Source: Symsagittifera roscoffensis
Taxonomy: Eukaryota; Xenacoelomorpha; Acoela; Convolutidae
Length of the DNA: 64,000 nt
Direction of reading: 5' to 3'
NCBI RefSeq assembly: GCF_963678635.1
Contig: NC_087065.1
Span: forward strand, 72,055,345-72,119,344
The notes under the pieces were generated by a model. It was given only the letters and a program-made list of their open reading frames with translations. It did not search any database and was not told the origin of the DNA. This document shows positions 10,558-20,590 of this stretch, piece after piece. The first letter of the stretch is position 1, and each line of letters opens with the position of its first letter. The translations under genes were made by a program, and so were the position numbers.

Positions 10558-12021
10558 AAAACTGAGTTAGACTCTGACGAGATTATAATCTCCCTTGATG
10601 TAAAGAGTTTGAACACTAATGTCCCGCTCAAGGAAGCAATTGAAGTAGCCCTGAGGAGATTATATGAGCAAGTCAACCCTCCGGAAACATCTCGCAAGAC
10701 TATGAAAAAACAAGTGAATTTGGCAGTGAGTAAGGTACACTTTAAATGCAATGGTTTGTGGTATGTACAAAAAGACGGTTTAGCAATAGGCGCCTCCCTT
10801 GCAGTAATATTGGCTAATTTGTGGCTCAAAGAATACGAACCTGCATAAAGAAAGAAGTACCAAAATTGACTGTGCTAAGTGAGGGTAACAAGGAAGTGTG
10901 CCCTAGATGTCAGAAAAAGGTGACATATCGGACAAAAGGAGTAGAATCCGAAGCTTGTTTGAATTGGTACCACTTAGGGTGTGGTAACATATTGGAATCC
11001 GAATACGCATATATCGCTGAAACAGTATGGTATTGCATGACTTGCAAAAAACAACAGGAAGCAGATCGGACTGTGAATGGTGTTAAAGTTTTTCTAAGAT
11101 ATGTGGACGACATAGTTAGAACGGTCAAGGGCGATCCTGGGGTAGTTCTCGAGGCTGCCAATAGTTGCATCCAAACTTGCGGTTCACCATAGAAGAACTC
11201 GATAGTAACAGTAATTTGGCCTTCTTGGACTTAAATGTCAACGTGGATTCAGCAAAAAAGGTCACATGTGGTTGGTACCAAAAACCCACTGATACCGGCA
11301 CCATTCTAAATTTCAGAGGCTGCGCACCTTTGCAGTACAAAAGAAACGTTATTGAAGGGACGGTTCATAGGGTTTTCAGAAGTACCTCAACATGGGAGTA
11401 TTTTGACCAGGCATTGGAAAGAAATCGGAAACAATGGATTGAAAATCTATATCCAGAAAATTGGTCTGACAGGGTACTGTTTGAAACTCTTAACAAGATC
11501 ATTGAGGGAAAAAAAATTTAGAGGTGAAGGCATCAGAACCGAGAAATGACAAATGGTTGAAAGACTCACCACCCCTTCTTACAATTCAATATCGAGGCAA
11601 TCCATCTCAACTGTTAGCTGCAAAGGTTCGGCTAATATCCGGGGCACAAATAATTTTAACAACAAGAAAATTGAAAACATGCGTGCCATCGCTCAAAACT
11701 TCCTTTGTTCGTGAACTGAGATCCAAAATGGTGTACAAGCTTACATGTAGTGGATGTAACTCCACCTATGTCGGTCAGACAGTCCGATATTTAGCCACGA
11801 GGGTCGATGAACACCGCAAAGGGGACTCCCCAGTAGGACAACACTTGTTAGAATGTAGAAAGAAGGTAGGCGGTACTGCTGAGCTGAAGTCAGAGATTAT
11901 AGACCAAACAGCCAACACTCATAAGCTACTGACACTAGAGGCTTTGCATATTTGGAGGGAGAGGACGAAGATCAACACACGCGATGAATTCAGGAGCCGG
12001 GAATTAACATTAAAATTATAG
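10558..12021 (+). pseudogene. PLE reverse transcriptase + GIY-YIG endonuclease
   Basis: RT finger and palm segments (IISLDVKSL, VPLKEAIE, QKDGLAIGASLAVILANLWLK) end near 10845. After the PHD-like insert comes the catalytic palm motif FLRYVDDIV (about 11088-11115), LHPNLRFTIEE, AFLDL, GWYQKPTDT, and a thumb with PLQYKRNVI and VHRVFRSTSTW. The endonuclease follows: VYKLTCSGCNSTYVGQT (about 11731-11785) with the C-x2-C pair, an Arg in RYLATR and the His pair DEH and GQH, the CCHH-type GIY-YIG nuclease of PLEs, ending at 12021. Three frameshifts make it non-functional as it stands. PLEs use the nuclease to nick target DNA and prime reverse transcription. Confidence 0.8.
10880..11060 (+). other. 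PHD-type zinc finger inside PLE RT
   Basis: Between the GASLAVILANLWLK and YVDD motifs lie VCPRC, then EACLNWYHLGC, then VWYCMTC. This gives C-x2-C ... C-x4-H-x2-C ... W-x-C-x2-C, the PHD finger layout including its WYH and WxC features. The third Cys is Ser here (tcc), but other PLE copies in the window keep it as C-E-G-C (for example at about 45691 on + and 48545 on -), so the ancestral finger was complete. PHD fingers usually read histone tails. Confidence 0.6.
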
Positions 12022-12288
12022 TCTATGTATAACATGGCTAAAAAATTTAAAAAACTGACATGTCAGAATCAAAAATGTTCCCAAATCGAAATTTTATAAC
12101 CAGAAAGAACAAAAAACTAAAAAATCTCAGAAATTTACCGGAAAATGTTATTCATGATTACGTAATTATATTATGTAATTACATTTGTTCAAATTTGATT
12201 GGTTAAAAAGTTTTAGAGCCTTTTTAGACACGTTTCTCATTTTTCAGATCTTTGATCGTTTTGTAAATATTGTAAAATAAATTTAATC

Positions 12289-12313
12289 CTGATGATGCAC
12301 AGAATGTGCGAAA
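12289..12313 (+). ncRNA. Hammerhead-ribozyme-like core of the PLE
   Basis: CTGATGA (12289-12295), a hairpin GCAC-AGAAT-GTGC, and GAAA (12310-12313) reproduce the conserved core and stem II of a hammerhead ribozyme. PLEs are known to carry such motifs in their terminal repeats, and this one lies ~270 bp past the endonuclease stop. Stems I and III are short and not resolved by eye, so cleavage activity is uncertain. Confidence 0.5.
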
Positions 12314-12365
12314 ACGTTTGAATTAACATTTTAAATTTCTTATATGTTTTTGTATTTCAGAAAAT

Positions 12366-12578
12366 AGCTCTTTTCCAGTTCCCCCCTTTCAAAATACCGA
12401 GTTTTGTGTTTGTTTTACGTGTTATTACGGCTAAATGCGTGATGTTACGCTGTAAAGTATGAAGAACAAATCTGTTCAAAATTGTCGATTTGTTCACCAC
12501 GCCAAATTTTATTGCATTTTGACAACGCTAAAATATTTTTTCATTATTGAATTTGAAAGGGGGGACTGGAAAAGAGCC
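12366..12578 (+). mobile_element. 213-bp MITE with 8-bp target duplication
   Basis: Terminal inverted repeats of about 26 bp begin GCTCTTTTCCAGT and end ACTGGAAAAGAGC, with one gap in a C6/G6 run. The element is bracketed by the direct repeat CAGAAAAT at 12358-12365 and 12579-12586. An 8-bp duplication is typical of the hAT superfamily. There is no coding capacity. It is inserted in the PLE 3' flank just upstream of copy B's LTR. Confidence 0.75.
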
Positions 12579-12630
12579 CAGAAAATTTACACTTATATAG
12601 ATCGATAAGGTTAAGTAAACTTCTTTTATG

Positions 12631-13514
12631 TGTGACATTCGACTAGAATATACGAAAATACAAAGTCGGAATTCGAAATTTTATTGTGACATCGGAGTGG
12701 GAAAATTAACGATTTTACCGAATTACTGGTCTTAATTGTTCATTTTGACGAACGCGGAAGGGTTAATTTGGACTTTCATGTTGATTTTTAAAAATTCGCT
12801 CAAAAAAAAAGACACGTGACAACGTCGAAATTTCGCACCAACTGAAACAGCGAAAACACAACAACAGTAGTCTCAAACAAAAAGAACAACAGAATTCGTG
12901 AAAAAAGCAGTAAACATAAACTGTGTGATACTGATCGAGATTGAAGAAAACTTTACGAAGATCCTTCCGAGTTGTAACGATTGTGCCGCTACAATCGTTA
13001 CAACTTGAATTTCGAGAACAAGGAAGGGTGTTGGGATGGCGTGTCCAGCCTTCCTGAAAAAAATAAGGACGTTTTTTCCCCGGATTCCAGAATCAGAAGG
13101 GGTCTCGGGAGGAGAACTCAAACTGTATTTTATAAAATTTAGCTTCCTGGATATGTCCTGAGTTGACTTCAATTAGTATCTAAATTCATTTTCAGATCAT
13201 GAGAAGCTATGAGTTAAGGGAAAAGGTTGATCCATCTTCGATGGAGATGATGATTTTTATCTACTGAACAAAAACAAAATTAATATAATAAATAAGTAAA
13301 AGCCTTGTTTTTAGGAGTGACCTCGTGGTCTGGGGATACTGAGACCTAGCCATGAGCTCACTATTTTTGCATATAATTAAGCTAATTAGAGCGTTCTGAT
13401 CGAAGCCAGTAACAGTAACGTTTTTGTCGACCCGATGTTAGGAAGACCACCAGGAGAACTGGCTTTTGCAGAGACGGTGAAAAGCATGTAGAGCTGTATT
13501 TAGACGCTAGCCAG
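12631..13514 (+). repeat. 5' LTR of copy B (3' end altered)
   Basis: Begins TGTGACATTCGACTAG and aligns closely with 34760-35671 up to GACGCTAGCCAG (13503-13514). There the usual last ~60 bp, ending TGTTACA, are replaced by the leader. It contains the stem-loop at 13229-13247 and AATAAA at 13288-13293. A TCAGAAGGGGTCTCGGGA motif near 13090 is related to the leader minisatellite. Confidence 0.65.
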
Positions 13515-13523
13515 TTGTTTTTA

Positions 13524-13538
13524 TGGCGCTCCTGGGTG
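13524..13538 (+). promoter_or_regulatory. Possible primer-binding site (tRNA-Asn-like)
   Basis: TGGCGCTCCTGGGTG lies just after the LTR remnant. It resembles the complement of animal tRNA-Asn 3' ends (TGGCGCC.CCGGGTG) with a few differences. The same stretch, as TAGCGCTCCTAGGTG, follows the LTR end at 58829, so its position after an LTR is repeated. The tRNA assignment is tentative. Confidence 0.35.
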
Positions 13539-15469
13539 TTATTCTTTTTTAACATCATGACCGGTAGAACCGTAAACGAGCACTCCGCGCCGAGCGGATG
13601 CTCAAAACAAGGCCCTAACCACCGGGGCGGAAAGGTAGTTTGTAACGCGGAAGCCTTCCAGATTCCCGTGAATAGCTTTTTAACCTAGTTAAGACCGAAA
13701 ATTCACGTACCAGGAAGGGTGGGGGGATTGGCCGCCCCGTTGTTCCTTGAGAGGTTTTTGATCAAAAACAATTAAAGATATGCAGGAAACCAAACAAAGG
13801 GTTGTATAGTATCTAAGAAAAAACAAAAGTATATAAATAAAAACGAAAAAACCAAAAACAGTTAAAAAACATATTTATAAAATCAGTAGAAATCATCCCC
13901 CCAGACGAGATGTGATCCGACCTTCCCGTTTGTTGTTGTTAGATATATTGTTGTTACAGGCGTTTATATCAGTCAGGATTGTTACGATCAAATTTGTGGC
14001 CCGTTTGTGGTGCTTGTATTGTAGGGTTATTTGAGTGTTTAAGCACGTTAATGCTAATTTGCGCTCAATCCGGAAGGGTCTCGGGATTACAGCAGAAGAC
14101 AAATCCGGCAAGCAGTGCAAGAAGCAACAAGAAGGGGCTCAAGGACAACAACAATCGACTGTTGGGTATCGTTAACAAGTTTTGCATCCCTTTTGGTACA
14201 AAAATTAAGATATAAATCTGTGGGGGACTCGACAGTGAGTGCAATGAAGTGACCATTCAACGAGTTGCAAATTTCCGAGTTGTGCACCTTCATTCGGATA
14301 TTAAACAAACCCGGAGGGGTAAAATATTAATAGTATTACTATTTTAACAGCCTATATTAACACTCCTATTCCGTTTTTCAGTGAAAAACACAGTAAGAAG
14401 ACCGGTTTGTGGGGTCAAAATAGCGATATTTTGATTCACACACAAATCGCAATTTTTGAGATATCGATATTTTTTGAAACGGAAAAAGCGCTTAATTAGT
14501 GAATTACACCAAAACTGAACTAGTACAAAAGTTGGAACCGGTTATGTTTAGTTCGGAAGTGGTTGGAACCAATTGGGTACCGAAAATCGAATTTTCTTGA
14601 TTTTTGAAAAAACAAAACTTTACAAAATAAAAGAATTTCTTGAAAATTTTGAGTTAGGACAGTAAAAATTATTGTTCGGACAACGCACACTAGTGAATCG
14701 ACAGATTTTAAAACCCGTTTGTTAATAACCTTCCGGGTTACAGTGAAATCGCACTTAACGTGTTTGATTTAGTGGATTCATCAATCCGGAAGGGTCCATA
14801 TAGCGTTGTTTTTGGCAAATTTTTTAAACTGGAACGTTTTAGATCAAGTTTTCTGCTGGAAATAAAAAATTGTAGGCCTTCTAAGCTCGGATCAAAAATT
14901 TTTAGGTCGAAAAAAAAAATAATTGCGAAAAAAAGGCGGAACTTATAAGAGAGAAAATTTTTTGACTTTATAAAAAAGACGTTTTGCTTAATAACTTTGG
15001 AACTACTGGACAGATCCAGTTGATCTTGGTACCATCAGATCAGAAAATAGAAGAACTTACTCATTGGGCCTTCAATTACCGAAAATAAGCGTAAAAAATT
15101 TTTAAGATTTTTTTAAAGCAAAATTGCCAAGTTGTGAAGGCAGACCCTTCACGTTTTGTAAATTTTTTTGCAAAGCCCTTATACCCCTATAGGAGGGTAG
15201 TAAGGTTTGAATAAGGCAATTGTACGCTGTTCTAGATAAAAAGGAAGGGCTAAGGAACCAAGAAAACCATAGTCGAGTCGAATTTAGGCTAGTTAGAAGA
15301 CCCTTCACAGTTGAGTAGAATAGTAAAATAAGAGGCGTAACTACGATCCAGAAGGTTCTAGGGACGGAAAATGCACCCTTCCTAGTTAGTTCCTACAGCA
15401 TAATAGTATTGGAGAACGTATCCAGAAGGGTCTCGGGTGAAATTTTCAAAAGTCCCGGAAAAGCTATTT
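13539..15469 (+). other. Long 5' leader of copy B, first part
   Basis: AT-rich, with no convincing ORF on either strand. It holds scattered single copies of a CCGGA[AG]GGGTC motif (about 14071, 14309 and 14789; a TCCAGAAGGGTCTCGGG at about 15420) that are expanded into a tandem array immediately downstream. Short open frames here show no recognisable protein. Confidence 0.45.
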
Positions 15470-15475
15470 TTACAA

Positions 15476-15935
15476 ACCCGGAGGGGTCCCAATCCGGAAA
15501 GGTCCTATTTTCACCAATTCGGAAGGGTCCTATTTTTGCCAATCCGGAAGGGTCCCAATTTTGCAAATCCGGAGGGGTCCTATTTTTGCCAATTCGGAAG
15601 GGTCCGAATTTTGCCAATCAGGAGGGGTCCTAATTTTGCCAATCCGGAAGGGTCCTAATTGTGCCAATCCGGAAGGGTCCCAATTTTGCCAATCCCGAGG
15701 GATCCTATTTTTTGCCCATCCGGAAGGGTCCAATTTTTGCCAATGTGGAGGGGTCTTATTTTTTCCAGTCCGGAAGGGTCCAAATTTTGCCAATCCGGAG
15801 GGGTCCTATTTTTGCCAATCCGGAAGGGTCCCAATTTTGCCAATCCGGAGGGGTCCTATTTTTGCCAATCCGGAAGGGTCCCAATTTTGCCAATCCGGAG
15901 GGGTCCTATTTTTGCCAATTCGGAGGGGTCCTATT
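15476..15935 (+). repeat. 25-bp minisatellite in the gypsy leader
   Basis: About 18 copies of a 25-bp unit, CCAATCCGGAGGGGTCCTATTTTTG alternating with a GGAAGGGTCCCAATTTTG form; the part after 15800 shows a clear 50-bp higher-order repeat. Because 25 is not a multiple of three and units rarely contain stops, all frames on both strands appear open; these are not genes. Confidence 0.9.
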
Positions 15936-16383
15936 TTTGTCAAAACTCAAGTAGACAAAAGAAAAGTAAATAGTAAAGAACATTAGGTTATTAGGTGTCA
16001 GGCTAGAAACCAGTGACTGCACTGGTAACTTGCCTTTTAAAAAGACCAGAGTACAATAAAACAGGTCTAAAACCGGATATTCGCGACACTTTGTCTAAAT
16101 TGAATAAGAATTTGTCACTGGTTTATGTGGATTAAAATCCAAAGCTTTTTTTGGAAAAGTGATTGCCATGAGGATTTTAGTAGGTCTAGCTCGGGCAATC
16201 CGAAGGCAGATAGGTAACACAGGACTCGTGAGTGCAATAGACGCCCACTTGAGAAAATTACTGCCTTCAAGTTTTGTCTGTTTGGTGCGGCACCGAACAG
16301 GGAACGATCTTTCTTTAAAAACAAGTACGACTATTGTATTGCGACTAACTAAAGTACAAAACACATACGTTTTTCATTGAAAA
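15936..16383 (+). other. Leader segment without recognisable gene
   Basis: About 450 bp between the minisatellite and the inverted gag piece. Overlapping short open frames exist on both strands, but none resembles a known protein or has a copy elsewhere in the window. Confidence 0.4.
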
Positions 16384-17099
16384 AATTCGTCATGGTCACA
16401 AAGTCTCCTGACTGGCCTGATCCATTTCTGGTCTTTCTGATTGTCATGACCACACCAAATCGGTCCATAGAGCCAGACTTTCCATTGGTGTATGCATCAT
16501 TCTCCTGAGTCGAACTGTTGAGGCTGACTTGAGATCCGAAGTCATCTTGCTCTTCATCGTCCTCCTCCTCTTGCTGGGGTTTTTGCTTCATCACCTGTAT
16601 CCGTTCCCATGGTAAATGGAAAGAAGTTTCCCAAAGTGTTCCTCGCTCTTTCTGAAAACGAGGAGGACGTTGCCGGTTTCTCCGTCACACCATGCATCAT
16701 AGTGTTGTCTGTGGGTGATCTTGTAGTCGCCACGTTTTCAGTAGAGATGTCGGACATTTCCGACATCTCTTCTCGGTCTAGAGTCCCGGTGGAAGTGGCA
16801 AAATCTTAGTCTTGTTCTACCTGAGTAGATTCACTCGCCAATCTTCTGTTTCCGCTCCCTTCCGGACCTTGTCCCTTCCAATTCTCATCTATTGCAGGGT
16901 CCGGATGGACCTCTACCTCTAATATTGCCTGTGGTCCTTCTGAGGGCTTTTGACTCCTGGTTTCAACCATTCCGCCTGAAACTTTCTTCCTTTTTTCGGT
17001 CCGGGTTTGTGCGATCCTTTCCACAAAGAAGTCGCTCATTGCCTTTCTTTCTTTCTTTCTTTCTTTCTTTCTCTGGTGAGAATTTCCTAGAGCTATCAC
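16384..17099 (-). pseudogene. Inverted gag N-terminal (matrix-like) fragment
   Basis: Read on the minus strand, two open stretches (17099-16806 and 16766-16554, then a shifted tail) give a Gag N-terminus: MVETRSQKPSEGP, then FSERARNTLGNFF and GTDTGDEAKTP, then an acidic EEEDDEEQD tail. The start resembles the MVNTRSNKEQ of the gag at about 61483 and the FTEKFAAMVGMKP region of 50943-51905. So part of a related gag lies upside down in the leader upstream of the true gag, by inversion or a nested insertion. One frameshift and one stop are visible. Confidence 0.45.
17041..17072 (+). repeat. (CTTT)n microsatellite
   Basis: About seven tandem CTTT units (TTTCTTTCTTTC...). On the minus strand it encodes Lys/Glu/Arg-rich peptide at the start of the inverted gag fragment. 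Confidence 0.85.
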
Positions 17100-17457
17100 T
17101 TAGTTTAGGTATCCTTTATTTGTCTAGACTCATTTTTGATTTATCACTTCCTAATGCCTATACACTCAATTCGATTGCTAATGTTCTTGTTGTTTGACGA
17201 CTGATAATAACAACACAAAACAATAAATTCCAAAAGTTTCACCTAAATAGTGACCACGAATACTTGTATGTTATCAGAGTACAGCGTATACACAATTTAC
17301 TCACAACAATCGATTATTGGTTGTAAGATATGAAGCTAGCAGAGTCTGCTGACATCAATATATTTAAAAATTAGTGTACTCACTACCCAATAAAGAACAG
17401 ATATTATTGATTTAAAACCAAAAACGAAGAAAAATAAAAGGAATTCGGAAATGCGAA
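17100..17457 (+). other. AT-rich stretch before gag
   Basis: No ORF, repeat or known motif seen. It separates the inverted gag fragment from the gag capsid ORF. Confidence 0.4.
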
Positions 17458-18278
17458 TTGGGAAGAACGCGGGGCATTCAAGCGGGGCATTCAATGGACG
17501 CGACATCAATGGCCACAGCCTTTGAACCTCTGAACAGGTCCCTGGAAACATTCCTAACGAGGTTATCTAGAACCAGTGAACGCAGTGAAAAGTCCAGAAG
17601 GGTTTTTAAGAAACTAAGATGCTATAAAGACGAATCTGATGGCTGTATTGATACCTGGATAGAGGTAATGAAACTGCATTTTGAAGAGGAGGACTTGACA
17701 GAAAGACAAGAATGCAGTGCGTTGACCAGTAACCTTGAAGGGATAGCCCTAAACTGCGTTATGGCCAAAAACCAATACCAGCGGGAAACTGCTGAGAAAA
17801 TCTTTGAAACTTGTTAAATCGTTTTGGCTAAGGGGTGCAAGGACACCAAGCGATGATGCGCTTCGAGAAACGGAGGCAACGTGAAGACGAGACGATAGAC
17901 AAATTTTTAGATGATTTGGAAATGCTTAGAAGGCGTAGCCAACCAGATGAGTCGAACAGAAGGATGAACCTGGCAGTAGCCTCAAAATTCATCGATGGTG
18001 TGAAGAATAATGAGCTTCGAACATTGTTAGCGACACATTACACACCACTTTCAACCAATGCGCCAACACCAGAGGAGTTGAGACTCAAGATAAAAGAATA
18101 TCTTTTACTGAAGCTTCCATCGAGATCTGGCTATTGCAAAAACAATTATGGCAATTTTAACAATGGACCAGCAAACCAAGGTATTAACTGGTACAAACCA
18201 AGGGACAATATGGGCAAGAGACGCTCTTGTGCAAATTGCAGTTCGACGGAACATCATGTGTCAGCATTCCCAACCTAA
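17458..18278 (+). pseudogene. Gag capsid-like region (copy B)
   Basis: Two frames joined near 17812 give a retrotransposon Gag: DGCIDTWIEVMKLHF, SNLEGIALNCV, then GHQAMMRFEKRRQR, IDKFLDDLEMLRR and FIDGVKNNELRTLLATHY. The same blocks recur at 52021-52446 and 62520-62969 (DGCIDTW, SNLEGTALKCV, MTGHQAMMSFEKRRQR, IDRFLDDLESL), which read through the frame break. Capsid-type Gag packages the element RNA into particles. The stop at 17815 and the frame change mark decay. It ends with a weak C-x2-C (CANC) near 18229. Confidence 0.7.
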
Positions 18279-18917
18279 AAACAGGGCATTACAACAATAG
18301 GCTTTAGCCTCGAGGATGAAAAGGCGTCAGAGGTCGATCATGAAGATTTAATTAGGGGATTAATTGCGAAATTCGGCCCAAGGTGTTTCTTTTGGAACTT
18401 GGAAGGTCATTTTAAATCGGATTGTCCACAATTTTGGGATGTTTAGGCAGACATCAAGCATCCAAGGCATGAGGAAGCTTTATCGGGTGTGAAAGCCAGC
18501 AAGGCTCGCCTGTTGAGTGAAGCGGAGGCAAGCAGAAAGGAGAAACCGCAAGAGCTGGCAACAAAGAAGATGCAGGCAGTAACTGAAGAAATGCGTGAAT
18601 CTGAACCAGTGACGGCGGCAGATGACTTCAAGATCGACTATAGGGCAGCAGCAAGAGATGCTTTAAACAGAATCCAGCAGGATTTGGTGACCAAGGAGAT
18701 CGAGCAAAAGGTGAAGCTCGAAGTAGAGAATGAGAAAATTCAGGAAAGGCTAAACGCCTTCGAGGCATCAGAAGTCGAAGAAAGGAAAGCACCAAGCAGT
18801 TTGAGCCTAAAACTAAACTTGATCGCTGGGCAGACGTTCGGCATGGTGCCACAAGGAAGCAGAATACAGTCAATAATTTCAGTTGCGGGATATCAGGTGA
18901 CCAGGAACCTAAGTTAA
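18279..18917 (+). pseudogene. Nucleocapsid zinc knuckle and Gag-Pol linker (copy B)
   Basis: At 18384-18425 the peptide CFFWNLEGHFKSDC is a zinc knuckle C-x2-C-x4-H-x4-C whose second Cys has become Trp (tgg, 18393-18395); the related copy at 52737-52778 keeps CFFCNQEGHFRMDC. It is followed by a TAG at 18445, then a long Glu/Lys-rich helical linker (18489-18800) with IQQDLVTKEIEQ, and ISVAGYQVTRNLS, matching 52680-53280. The knuckle normally binds element RNA. Confidence 0.65.
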
Positions 18918-19060
18918 CCCTCAGAGTTCACCATGATGTATTTAGAAACATATGCAGATTAGCTGAGACAGGAAGAGCCACGCACTGAGTAGAGGGCTGT
19001 GCGAGCGTTGTTGACAATGGGTGGCCCTCGAACAAAGAAACTCCACCGCACGGGCGCTAC

Positions 19061-19675
19061 GTGGAAGTCTATGGACCGTATCAAGTGATGTTGAATGTTG
19101 ACCGGATAAATATCTACACTAGGACCTACGTCACAACCGATAGTGATCAAGTGGGGCAGATCTATTTGGGTCAGGAAGAACTCAAGGTCCGTAGAATCCG
19201 CCATGATGTCATGATGGAGCAAGATGCAGTACACATAGGGTACGAGGCAGATGTGACTGCACATCTGCTAGACACCAATGGGAAGAAAATTGGAGTAACA
19301 GGACTACTGGATACAGGAGCAGTGGTAAGCGTGATGCCAATAAAGACTTGGGAAAGAATGGGCTTCACTAGGGAAGATCTCATCCCAACAAACCTCAGAT
19401 TGGCGGCCGCCAACCGCGGAGCAATCTACGTGGCCGGAAGGACACCAATAACGGTCCTTCACATGGGAGGACGCAATCTTTGGATGAGCTTCTTGGTGGT
19501 TGAGAACTTAGACGACTCAGACCAATTCACCTTGGGCCGTGATTTTGTCAAGACTTTCGATGTGATGATTGACTTGAACAACGGCGTAATGAGGATTAGA
19601 AACGCGGACCGGAAGTATGTTAGAAGACCAACTATTAGAATAATAACAGATGATGCAGGTGCCAAATTTTTTTAG
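19061..19675 (+). pseudogene. Retroviral-type aspartic protease (copy B)
   Basis: VTGLLDTGAVVSVMP (about 19296-19340) is the catalytic DTGA motif of retropepsins, followed by TNLRLAAANRGAIYVAGRTPI and the second strand FTLGRDFVKTFDVMID (about 19530), the LGRDF/LG-D flap side of gypsy proteases. Upstream MEVYGPYQVMLNVDRI matches YTEAYGPHEV at about 53410. It would cleave Gag-Pol. The frame is open over about 205 codons. Confidence 0.8.
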
Positions 19676-19797
19676 ATAGAAAGATAAAGCTACAGCCGGG
19701 ACAGGCTGTAATAGCAATTTTTAGGATGAGAAACTGAAATTCGTTAAGTCATAGCAAACAGGTTTGTCTGGTACTCAAACCAAATAGTCAAAGCTCG

Positions 19798-20590
19798 GTG
19801 ATTATAGGCCGGAGCTTTTCAGTAACACGAAACGGTCTGTGTGCCAGTGTGTTGTTGAACACACTGGACAGCGCGGTTTCGATCCAGCGTGGAAAGAAAC
19901 TTGTTTACGCTTTGTCGATGAAGACCGACTATGAGGAGACACAAAACTTGAAGAGATATAACGTGAAAGACTGCCCGAATCATGCTGATAAAGATAAAAT
20001 TTTAAAGAGAATTGATGAATTAAAATCGTTTTCAATGAAATCCGAAACGGACAACGGCCTATCAAGCTGCTCGAATTTTCCGGAACGCCCCTCGTCATAT
20101 GAACTAGAATCTGACAAACCGGTTTTGCCAGAGATAGAACATTTAAAAGGGAAAATAGGTGAGGGAGATTTCGAAAAATTGCGGGACCTCCTAAATCGGA
20201 ACGCAGATGTATTTTCAAAACATAAGGCAGATATCGGTTGCTGTAATTTCGTCGAACACGAAATCGAACTAGAAGAGGGCGCCGTTCCCCATAGGGAAGG
20301 CGCAAGGCGAATGACGCCACACAAATCGGAAGCGTGCCGAGCGGAAATAGAAATATTACTTGAATACGACATGATAGAGCCCTCGAAATCGCCATGGGCT
20401 TGCGGGGTAGTAATGGCGAAAAAGAAAGGGGGCAGCTTAGATTTTGTTGCGACTTTCGTTACTTGAACGCGGTAACGATAAAAGATGCTAACCCGATACC
20501 GCGAATAGACGAGAGCCTATCTAAGCTTGGTGATGCCAAGTTCTTCACCACATTGGACTTAGGTTCTGCCTTCAAGAAAGTTTTTCCGGG
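19798..20590 (+). pseudogene. Reverse transcriptase N-terminal part (copy B), truncated
   Basis: A pre-RT linker (FEKLRDLLNRNADVFSK, VEHEIELEEGAVPHRE, AEIEILLEYDMIEPSKSPWA) leads to the RT entry region VVMAKKKGG, then after a frameshift near 20435 QLRFCCDFRYLNAVTIKD, PIPRIDESLSKLGDAKFF and TTLDLGSAF. This last motif carries the first catalytic Asp (LDL). The remainder of the palm, including the YxDD motif, the thumb and connection are absent: sequence similarity stops at about 20575. So RT is clearly dead in this copy. Confidence 0.8.

Larger units (their letters stand above)
10558..12330 (+). mobile_element. Penelope-like element, 5'-truncated
   Basis: It starts directly after the LTR end with the RT segment ISLDVKS and runs through RT, a PHD-like insert, the YVDD palm motif, thumb, and a GIY-YIG endonuclease, then about 300 bp of AT-rich 3' sequence with a hammerhead-like motif. 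The ORF has three frame changes (near 10845, 11165 and 11522). The 5' half, including the start of RT, is missing. This is the best-preserved of at least six PLE pieces in the window and serves as reference for the others. Confidence 0.8.

Noticed and set aside
15476-15935. Regular repeat array considered as CRISPR
   Set aside because: No unique spacers, no cas genes, eukaryotic retroelement context.
15393-15986. Overlapping open frames on both strands (up to 141 codons)
   Set aside because: They come from the 25-bp minisatellite, which lacks stops in most frames; the peptides are purely repetitive.
17041-17072. CTTT run considered as a polypyrimidine splice acceptor
   Set aside because: It is a simple (CTTT)n microsatellite with no AG and exon following that is conserved in related copies.
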